Assembly (NCBI GenBank): GCA_037389465.1
Contig: JAZARR010000033.1
Coordinates: 2,208,501-2,272,500, forward strand
From: Baylisascaris procyonis
Taxonomy: Eukaryota > Nematoda > Chromadorea > Rhabditida > Ascarididae
DNA length: 64,000 nucleotides
Direction: 5' to 3'
Shown here: one piece after another, positions 36,279-46,600 of the stretch
Layout of the letters: every line of letters starts with the position of its first letter
Position numbering within the stretch: position 1 is the first letter of the stretch
The notes under the pieces: generated by a model
The model's database searches: none
What the model saw: only the letters and a program-made list of their open reading frames with translations
What the model was told of the DNA's origin: nothing
Translations under genes and position numbers: made by a program

Positions 36279-38815
36279 TGCATCTCGGAACTTTTTGTAA
36301 TGGCTGGCTCAAGTAGTTTTCACCTCGCTTTCAAACTAAAATATTTTGCAGAATTGTGAAAACTGGATTCTACATTCTCTTTCAAGATGCCTAAGAGTTG
36401 TTATGCATGCCTTGGTGTAGCCTTTATGCCTTTAAAATATCATTCCTGAAAATCTTGGAATTGTGCGGATTCGCATTTCAAACTGAATTTGAAATTCATT
36501 GATTATTTCATCCGGAACTCGATCTTTAAAGCGCAGATTTTGCTGAGATGGAAAATTTGATGGCCTTGAATGCTTAAAAGTTGTGTTCCTACAGCATGAG
36601 CGGACATCCACACTTTGTTTTTTAAAACTTGTTTCGGCATGACGGATCCGTTAAATTTTATAATCAATTTGGGGAGAGTTTCTTTTATGTGAATAATATC
36701 TCTCTTTCCTCTCAATGGCAGATCTCGGAATAGCAAGCGACTGGCAGACTAGAATTGGTGTTCGTTGGTCCTTGGGACGGTCGGGGTTTTCAACCACTAT
36801 CAGATACTTGTTTGACTTGCTTTGACTTGCTGATTGACTTGGTCCATACGGAAAGATGATGGGCTAGAAGCAGGCAGTTATGGTTTGCTGCAAACTTCGC
36901 CTTTAAAAATTTGTTGCCTCAGAGCTTAACAATCTGCTTGATGGATGATGACATACTGTGATTGTTCGAAATAAAGAGATTATGGTTGGGACCACCAGTC
37001 TTTCTCGTTCGTATTAATTAGTTTGCAAAAAGAGTCACCTGTTGGTAAGGTACTGGCAGAGGCTTTCCTGTTATTTGAAACGATGATTCCCTCGCTATGC
37101 TATGTGATGAATCATATCCCCGCACAGGCGAGGAAGCTTTTTACGCCTGCTGGATTCAATCACGGAGGTTTCTTCCTGAAGATGCTTCGCGTAGGAAGGT
37201 GTGATATTCGGGGCTGAGGTCCCGGCGAGGGGATTGGAGGGTTGGGAAATGCTTATTTTTGTTGCAAGACCTTTTTACATGGTTCGCGCTGTTAAGTTGT
37301 GTCTTGTTCACATAAAACTGCTGAAGGTGAGCAATTTTTGAGAATTTGCGGTCCTGAGGTCCCACTGCGTTGAAATGCAATTCGTTTCATACAGCACTCG
37401 AGCTAAAGTCGATGAGACGTGTTTGTGCCAGACAGTGGCGCACTGGCCTCGGTGTAACTGCAGCGAACTTTTAAAGACTGTTGCGAATGAATGGGATTCG
37501 CTTTGAAGGTGATGCGGTGGGTGACTATAGTAATGTTGCATTAAGTAGCAATAAGCGAGCTGAGGGATGGGGAACAGAGGCGAGGAGGACAAGCAGTGCT
37601 CGCGAAGCTCACTATTCTGCTAGAAAAAGTGAAGACAGTAACGAATCCGACATAGTAGGCAGAATGTAGAGCTGTGGAAAGTGGCAGTAGATATATTGTA
37701 TCACAGTTCTTCACGCTCTTTGTGACACCTGTGGTACCTGCGAGGTACTGTCTACTGTCACAAGAAGCTAAGCAAAGGAGCAGACTCTACACAGTGACTA
37801 GCCAACTTCTGGAGTGAGAAAAGAATTGTGGTACCAACCGTCTTCGAGCTGGTATCTCGGCTTTTATTAGCGCTATTGGAATGCATGGAAATCGAACGTC
37901 TGTTCAGTCCGGCGACAGCAGCAGCGACCGTTGAACATTGGAACAATCTCCATAATGAAACGTTTTCCTCACTACTTCTCATACATTTCTTCGAGCGTGG
38001 AGAATCAAGTGCTTCAAACCGAAGTTGCTTTTGGAGCGACATCAGTGAATTGAACTCTCCAATCCATGATGTTCTTCGCAACAGTTCTGATAACCTACAC
38101 CTTAAGCTTTACCGCGGTAAAGAAGAGTATAACCTATGGTAGTGCATAATAAACAACCCTTTAATGAATCCTGCTACCCCTAAATTAGATTATTCAGTAA
38201 AGGATATTGCTGCAAAATTTGTGGAATTTTTTGAGCATTGTAGTGTAGTATGATATAGATTGAGGAACTCCCGAAGTTTTGAATTTATAACATCGTATAC
38301 TTTTCGAAGTTTTAGAGGGAGCAAGGTATAGTGCAGTAGTTGAAAAATCACAGTGAATTGGCAGCAGTGGTTTGCGAAGTTTCTGATTGCTGTTTTCTAT
38401 CAGTGATGAAACGATGATCTTCTTGCTTCTTGCTGTTATTAACTCGCAGAACTGCAAATAGATTGCACATCACATGCGTATACGCTTTCTGTTCCTGTAA
38501 AGGGCATTTTTTCGATGTCAGAAATGCAAATGGCAAAAAGAAGCGGATGAGGTTGGCATCTAGTAAAACCATGAAAGCAATGAGTTTTCCCTGATTATAT
38601 GGGTTCCCAATTTGCGCCTCGTCAAGTAACTCGATAAGGTGGGAGGTGTTTTTGCTCATTCGAAACGTGTTTACAGCGTTTTTACTTTGCAAGATTCATT
38701 TCGTTTATGATTTCAGTTAAATGGGTTTGTATTTGAAGCTTTTTGCAGAAGTCATGTGGCATTTTCGGCTCCGATGGAATTTAAATTTGTGCCCTCTATG
38801 GGATTTTTTTTTCAG
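36279..38815. other. Between the M20 gene and the resolved part of the unknown gene
   Basis: No certain gene. Plus-strand exon-like pieces occur at 37128-37198 (EEAFYACWIQSRRFLPEDAS, good acceptor and donor), about 37498-37667 (charged) and about 37790-38142. They may be upstream exons of the gene resolved from 38816 onward, but the phases could not be tied together. A long open minus-strand frame at 38348-38692 may be a shadow or a separate fragment. A small tandem TTTGACTTGC repeat lies at about 36809-36829. Confidence 0.3.
37790..38142 (+). CDS. Open frame with weak resemblance to a hAT transposase C-terminus
   Basis: A plus-strand frame runs unbroken to a TAG at 38142. It reads FELVSRLLLALLECMEIERLFS, then a variable loop and LHNETFSSLLLIHFF. 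The order (helix, ERxFS, then a second helix with a hydrophobic LLLIHF) recalls the dimerisation region of hAT transposases, but the conserved Trp and Arg positions are not convincing. It may instead be an exon of the unknown gene that follows. There are no terminal repeats or 8-bp duplications that I can see. Confidence 0.25.
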
Positions 38816-40549
38816 CCCCCGAAGGCCAGATCCGCATTGCTGACATTTCTCACAGAGATGAGTAAGCCCACAGGAGCCCCGTAACATTCGATGAGGAGGG
38901 CTCGTTTTCACAGGATTTCCTACGGATGGGGAATTTTGGAGTGCGGGTTTGCCATAACAGGGGCTTCGAAGAAGGATTCCGAACACTAGTTTACACAAGA
39001 AGCGGGACCCATACTTCGATGGGAAAGAATCGTTAGGGAAGACACTCTCCGTATGTAGTGCAATAAAGTGTAGGGAAGCAGCAAAGAGGGAGTTTTCTTG
39101 CAGATAGGCTATGTTTAAAATCCAGTTGTCTCTAAGGAAGTAAATAGATCGGCTATCCGGAAGGGCCAAAGATGAAAGATTTTTAGAGTATTATTTTTGG
39201 AGTCCCAGTGTTCGAAAATTTGGCTGAATGGTCCTTAGCTTTTATCTAAGCACTCTCAAGTGCATTGTTCTGTTCCTTGCCAATGTGGTCGCTTACGTAT
39301 GTTAGGCGCAATCCTCAGCCGATTAAAGAGAAGCGTTGATGTGAACATTCCATTGCACCTCCAAGTTTGTGAAACTTATGTTTGATCATCACTATTTAAA
39401 ACTTGATATTTCCGTCACTCTTTTAAGCTGAAGAGACTAAATAGACGAACATAAAACAGCTGTTTGCAAACAATTCGAAAAAATGTTTTAGCACTATTGT
39501 TATAGTGGATTCAATGTCGAATGTGGGGTACAGCGCCTCTCGACATGGCTCGTAATTACTGCGATCAATGATCGCTAATTGTAAATGTCACTGATGGTTG
39601 TGGCCATTGCTAGATGCTGTGCAGTGCGGACGTTGAGGTAGAGGTGAATGTTGGTGGTTTCGATGTAGCTCAATCGTTGGTGAAATGGTTTGCACGTCAC
39701 TACGATGGAGCTGAAGAAGTGGAACTATGCATTTACATCACTTCATTGAAGGTTATTGAAAAATCATCTGTGAAGTAGTTAGGTGGAAAGAAAATTTCTC
39801 TACGTGTTAAATCCTTGACTGACTTGAGGTTAACCCTATGTGAACGTCTCATTCGAGCAATTTCTCGCCATCATCGAATTTCCTTTTCGTGGCTGAGGTG
39901 AAACTAGCTCATCTAGTCAGCACGTTTATCGGCTCCGTTGGGGCGTCCAGCAGTCACACCAACTTGGGCATGCTCGGAATCAGCAATTTCAGATGCCTGG
40001 GTTGTCGATTTGAATTCGGTATATTGCATTACGTAAAAACATAACAGCTATATTTGTCTAATTATTGTTTGTCCTCAGTCATTTAGCTGGCTCTATACTA
40101 AGAATTTCTTACCGGAGCTGGTCATCTCACAACATGGCTATGTTAACCATTTTATCGACTTTGCAGCAATTTCTGCGCTACAAATCGCACTATGGGAAAC
40201 AGATAACAGTAACAAAAAAACATGTGTATGTGACCCGCAATGTGTGCTGGAAGTAGTGGTTCTGTCGCAAAGGTCTTTCGAAAGTGACTGTGTTATCATA
40301 AATTCTTTCATTGTTCAGTCTTTCCAGCTGTGAAAACCCATCACACTACTTTCTACATGTCACCTCACTTTTTCATTTAGAGCGCCACATTTCCATTTTT
40401 ATAACTCATAGGCAGCCGACCACTTAGTGTTAATATTGTGCTATCTGCCGGCATCCTTTTTATCCACACATGCAGCGCCTTATTTTGCACAGGAATGGAA
40501 GATTAAATATCCCTCGGGACTATTTGAACCAAACCCAAGTAATCTGTAG
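38816..40549 (+). CDS. Unrecognised multi-exon gene, 3' part resolved
   Basis: Five plus-strand exons agree in phase: 38816-38861, 39306-39379, 39614-39751, 40079 to 40223 (or a later donor up to about 40286), and 40476-40549 ending in TAG. They give about 159 codons, too fragmented to show up as one ORF. The acceptors at 38816, 40079 and 40476 are good (TTTTTTCAG, TCCTCAG, CATGCAG). The product looks soluble and helical, with runs such as VEVEVNVGGFDVAQSLVKWF, FLPELVISQHGYVNHFIDF and KYPSGLFEPNP at the end. Coding bias is clear in exon 39614. I do not recognise the family; a vesicle-trafficking or scaffold protein is only a guess. Upstream exons probably lie between 37.1 and 38.2 kb. It ends 148 bp from the convergent stop of the CLN3 gene. 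Confidence 0.55.
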
Positions 40550-40697
40550 TGATACAATTCACAGCCTTTGTAGCGAACGGCAGCATTGTTCAAGCGAACG
40601 CAAGTTGCACGTCTCAGAAACTGTTTCCACGTCGTCTGCTTCAGCGGTAACGTTTGTGCAGTGATCCTTGCCATCTTCATGGAAATCTAATAGCCAC

Positions 40698-43600
40698 CTA
40701 GATCGACGGTAGTGATGTTCCACAGACGTAATTATGCAGAGGGATCGACGTGAATCCAGCGATCACGATTCCTACCGAGTCTCCTAACGAGCCAACAGAT
40801 AACGCGTATTCGCGTACGTCAGGTGCCACCTGAAGCAACACAGCTTGTAGGAGTACGAAGGAGGTCGTTTTCAATGGCTACTGCTTCCTCTAGTGACAGA
40901 TGCCATTAGCAATTAGCCCATCAAATCCAGAGTAATGTTTATGGGTGCGTATCGCCGAGGTTTGTATAGCGTCACGGCGAACGCTGCACGAGGTGCTGCA
41001 AATGTACACGAATGCTCTAGAAGAGCAGATCATTTCATCGACCCTTACTGTCTTGTGGAATAGCATCTCGCTTTCTATTCTTGTCGACTTCTGCTTATCT
41101 TGCATCGGCCATGTCATGAGGGTGTTTGTTGTAAATTCGTTTCTAGGCTGCTGGTAGAAGCCGAGACAGCAACTCGAAACCGCTCCTAATGCGTTAAAGA
41201 TTGCTAGCGATTGAAGAAGAGGTATCTAAGCCGTTGGAGGTCACCTCATCATTTTTACCGAAAGAATATATGCCGATTGTGGAAAAGTGCCCGCAGGGCT
41301 TATAAACGGAATCTCATGAGCGCTTCTCTATGTTAAGGCGTGAAGTTGAAAAACTCGCAGTTAAAATACAATCATAGAATTATGTTACGTTTATAGTCAC
41401 CATATGCCACCTGCGTGCTTGCAGAAATTAGCGATGCTGATCTTTCGAGTGTATAAAAACTTAGTGCTGTTATGTTAATTCTGGATTATAGCATAAGCGA
41501 AGTCAAATGTTTATAAGGAGTAGGTTGATCTCAAAGCGGAAATCGCAACAAGAGTGTCTAATTGGCTCAGTCCTCAAATTTTTAACGTATTGATGGATAT
41601 ACTCTGATATTTACATTTCCTTATAAAAGAAGTGTGTAATATTTAATTTGCATGGAAAATTCGTGATATTGATATGAGGCTTACATAGTTGTGAATGTGA
41701 TCAAAAGTGTTGACATATGAGGAGCCACCGAAGAGACCTTCGAAAAGAATAAGTGTGAAAATTATACCAATATGCGGGATGAAGAAATACAATGCGTCCA
41801 AAAAGAATAGCACTGCATTTAGCAACTGAAATTTATGAATATTGCCACATCATTGTTTAAAATCACTTTCGAGTTGCTCAACTAAGCTGAAATTCTCTCA
41901 GTGATTGTGCCATCGGCGACTAAACCGGTTGTTGTTATGCTCGTCTTGCCCTCCCCCTCTCTCCCTTCTTCCGCCTTCAGTTCCCTGCTATCAATAATTA
42001 GCAGAACTCCATATCCTTCTTTGTCGGCCAAGCATGTGGTATCTTTTGTCTTTATCACTGTTTTGCTCACCTTAAGTTTTTTCTAAATGCAGCTTTATTT
42101 CTGTTTTTTGACTATCGAAGCATAGGGGAGCTTAGAATAGTGAGTACACTTAGATCTTTTTTTGCACATTTTGGCGTTGGCTATTGCAATGGGTTTGATT
42201 GCTCATTTCCACCACTGTAAAAAAACGTTTTTTCCAGTTTTCGTAACCAGGACATATTTTGGTTGTACCAAAATCGCAATTAGAAGTAAAGTTCACAGAA
42301 AAAAAAACCTGCAAAATCGGCAAGAGCACAAGTACGAAATAAGGTAACCGAATGAGATTTATAGATGAACGCGAAATAAATACTCCTACTTGATAGAGCA
42401 CCTGAAAAGTATGAGAGTTACTGTGAAACATACGATACGTTAGTTAGCTTATATAGCTATAGCGAGCAAGTTGTGAATTTTTCTGGTAATTTGTTCATGA
42501 ACGAACGATCAGGCTAGAAGAAGGATAGCTAGCAGAGCCTAAATGTTTTCCTTACAAGAATAAGAGCCATCCGGAATAGGCTAGATAGACCTGCTTCGAA
42601 ACTCATAAAGCATTAATTTTTTTGAACGTAAAGATTTTTAAGTCGTGTTACACGCTATTTTAAAATTATGGGAGGATTTTGTCACTGTTTGTAGGTTCTA
42701 TTTTTCTATAAAATGAACTAAAAAAACTGATAAGCTTTCCTCCAAATGGTTAGCTCCTCTTTGATCGTTGAGAGTCTGGTTTTCGGTGAACGTCTAATTA
42801 TTTTGCTTCTTAAATTTGGCCTTTCTTCATGTTGGAATCCAAGCTGAACTCATGATTCGATTATGAACTATTTTGGCTTAAAAGTAAATAGGTGTTTGTG
42901 CTGTTTTTGAGTGTTCGAAACTTATGAGCATTATTAAAATTGATATACGACTGACCTGATACCATCGATATTGGCTCGATCTTGAGAGACCGAAACTACT
43001 GGCACATTTGAATATTATTAACTGCACAATTCCTTGATTGATGAGATACTCACCCAGATAGACGAGCATTAATGGAATCATAAACTTCAATAGTGGCTGC
43101 AATTATTCTCTCACGTAATTACTTTAAACCTTCATATCGAATAGTTCGAAGTTCAACGTGGGTACAGTGATAAAAATATGCTTCAGAGAGCAGCGTATAT
43201 CAATATGCAAGTGTTTTTCGTAAACTGATTGGGCAGTTCGATAGGCTGAGGTCACAAAACACGACAGCTCAGATCATGGGCTTTGTTGCTAGCCTATGAT
43301 TCCCCTCTCGCAAAAGACGGTGAACCAAGTTTAACTTTTACATCGTCTTCTAGTTTTGTTCTGAAATCATGCCAATTAAAAGCTTCTCATCATCTCCTCC
43401 TGAGTGTAACGGAATTATTCAATGTGGCAAAGTTGCACATTATTGAACCACTGTTTAATGACGGAGTCGACAACGGCTTATCCATTCAAAACGGAGCCTT
43501 AGACTGCAATCTGAAGATACTGCTCGCTGAAAATTTTAAACCTGAATTGTGAACAAGAGAAGGAGCGAATTTAGCACCACCTAATCGTTGTGTGAGACAT

Positions 43601-46600
43601 TGCTGTAATCGACGACTAATATTGTTTTCATTTCCTTTTTGTTTGCTTCAACTACTCGACAACCCCTGACGCACTTCTAAGGTAGCTGCGTAGCTTCATC
43701 CCTTGCAAAACCGCTACTCAGTGTTCAAATCTATGGCAATGGCGTATTTGGTTATCGTATCTTAAATGTTAGCTCTTATCACTTACGATAATAGTGAGGA
43801 GTTTTTCGGTAAAACTGAGCTGTCGTTGTTTAAGTGTACCGTGCTTGATAGCGGACGAGTAGCTTCGTATCTTTCTTTTCTCATCGCCCTTTGCTGCCTC
43901 CTTCTCCACTTCGGCGCTAGAATCGAGTTTCCAGGCATCACTTGTCATCACTTCATCGACCGCTTTATCGGCCACAACAGACGTCCGACGCACCAAATGT
44001 GATGAGGGTACTATCCATGTACGTGGGTCGAACACCTTCACTTGGTATACGGATTGAGGTATACTAAGCAGTAGCCAGTACCTTAAAATACCATTTTCGG
44101 TGTCGTTTTCGGAAAGTGCGGTACGTGAAAGTTCTGTCGCTAGGATCATATATTGGAAAGAAGCGTGCGGAAATTGGCGAATATTATATTATACTATGTG
44201 CCTTTCATGTTTCTCGATGTGGAATTGCTTGTTTGAGCGATACTACTTCTTGCTGTATTTCCTTCAGTTGTATATCGAGACAATAGCATAATTTAACAAC
44301 TTTATCCATTGTTACTTGTAAAATCAACTACCTTATCGTTGTTATCCACTATTACTTTCACTCGTAACCGTGACCTGTCTCATTTATCATTATTTCTATT
44401 AGTTTTGCTTAGAGAAAGCAGTAATTTCATTAAGCGCTAGCAATTTTTTTTTTCATAGCTAACAAGTAGTGGCAGTGGCACGAAGAGATTTTCGTTCATA
44501 GGGTAGTCATGTTTATTCCATTTATGGATTTTTTTCGTACGATCAAATAAGGAAATTTTATTTAATTCAACTTGCCGAATTTAATCTTAAGCCTAAACCA
44601 TAGCCTGAATCTAAGCTCAAGAAATGCCTTTAATTCGATATGAGAAGCTATAGTGAACGCGGAGGGCATACATTGATCTCTAGCTACCTAAGGCAAATGC
44701 CCAAAGCTTTTTAAAATTTTCGATAATGCTTCGAAGAGTGAGCATTCAAGTGAGAATAAGACAAAGAATTACGCTGAGGCAAAAATCGCTGGCACGACCA
44801 GCATGACAAGCAACGCTGCTTTCGGTGAGAGATTCGCTAGTTTCGGTTCGGTGAGGCCTGCATATGATAGCGCCCCTATAACACCGGCTCCACCAGTGCC
44901 CGAAGACCATGCCGATATCGCATTCCTGTTGATCACCACGGTTTTCACATATCAAAAAACCATTGATAAGGAATATTTCAACTTGGTCACGCTTAAGTTT
45001 GATCACAAATGAGAACGAATTAAAACAAACTTTAGGAAACAGTGAAATGAAAATGGCGTACATTTTAACGTACACTTGGGCGAGCGCTTAACTAGGCAAA
45101 AAAGTTTTTTCACGACTCTTGACTCAAAAATTAGCAGCTTAGCATAAGGAAACTGCTATCGGTGTTAATGGTAGTAGATCGCACTAAAAGAAAAGTTAGA
45201 ATGATAGGCTAACAAGGGGAACTTAATGCGTTTTGCTTGAAGCCATCTGAGATGTCGATTGCCGAAAGCATTGACGACGAAATTCGTGAAAAGATGTAGG
45301 TGGCAAAAAATCACCGGGCTGTCATAGAAAACATTTTGTCTAGGAATGTCTGATATCAACTAGGATACAATTGCTGCAGTTATGCTTAGATAAGGCATTT
45401 CTAAACAAACCTTCAAAAGAAGCACGCAACTTTCAAAATCAATGTTTATCGCAGAGAAGCATGCATTTCCACACTTCACCGCTCATTTTTTAGGTGCTGC
45501 AAATAAAATAAAAGTGATGCAGCCTGCTGCTTGCTGGTCGATGATCCTACGTTAAAGTCAGACGGCTGCACACGAACAATTAAAGCATTGCTGATAATGT
45601 TCGCATGCAGTAGGTATCGTCTTTCTCAATTACTTCCTTTAGCAAAGAGTTGGAAGAAGAGCAAAGAGTTTTCTCTTTCTATTGAAGAAGCATTCTTCTA
45701 TTATGTCAGACCTCTTGATAGCTCTCCTCTCCCTTCATCTGCGCACCATCCTCGTCCACTAACTAGCCTGGCCATTTGTACAGCGTAGCTATCGCCCAAA
45801 GTCATGGACTACGTTTATGTAATTGTTTCTTAGGCTCAGGCCAAGAAAGCATTCCTGCTGTTATGCTTTCAGTAATTTCAGTTCCTAATGCTCAAAAATA
45901 TGTTGGTTCAAGTGTTTCTTTTTAAGGTGTGTCTTGCAGATATTTTCACAAACGATAACACTCTCTGATGTTGATGCGAAACGGTCGAAAGAGTTTTTTA
46001 AGAGATCAGATAAATGAACCTACCTGCCGAAAAAAGGCGTCAGTGAGAGATAGGTTATTTCACCAAGACCAGAACCAAGACTTGCGAAAATAACACCTGA
46101 ATGAGGAGACATGACAAAACGTCTAGCTTCATTTTAATATCTGTCTATATCTATGTATCAAATGTGAATGGGAACAGAAATTTACTAATGGCTTGTATAA
46201 TGATTTGGCCACATTGGCACTAATTCCTCAACACATTCTTGCAGATGGAAATCTTTGCACTCAGGCATGAGCTGTTAGTTCTAATAAAAGCGATTAATAT
46301 TCCTGATCCTTTCGAAGTATCATAAAAATGTTGCATTGCTGAAAGTTGTCACAGTCACTACAGTTCAATGCATGTGTCTTAGAAAAGTAATGTCCATTTA
46401 TCAAAACATGACTGCGATCAATATGAATAAACTTTCCAAAGAGTGAAACGATGTGGGAAGATGAGCTGATATGAATTTATTCCAAGCAACCGTCATGGGA
46501 TGATGACTCCGATTTTATAGCTATTCGTTTGCAGATGGCAAATATAGGAGAATCGGCTAAGTAAAGGATAGTCAAAGTAGTGGTTGATATTGGTAGTACC

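Noticed and set aside
38717..39169. 150-codon minus ORF
   Set aside because: It overlaps exon 38816-38861 of the plus-strand gene model and has no domain; it may be a compositional artefact, though it is long.
39541..39630. Minus-strand AMATTISD run resembling the CLN3 C-terminus
   Set aside because: It hits a stop at once, and a far better last exon with the full CLN3 ending was found at 40829-40698; the match is chance.
39838..39899. Plus-strand exon-like piece between exons 39614 and 40079
   Set aside because: Its phase does not fit either neighbour, whereas 39751 joins 40079 directly in phase 0.
41882..42070. Extra minus-strand exon of cln-3 between 42309 and 41825
   Set aside because: Inserting it would break the contiguous family match from PILQ to LLNAVLFF, which joins in phase without it.
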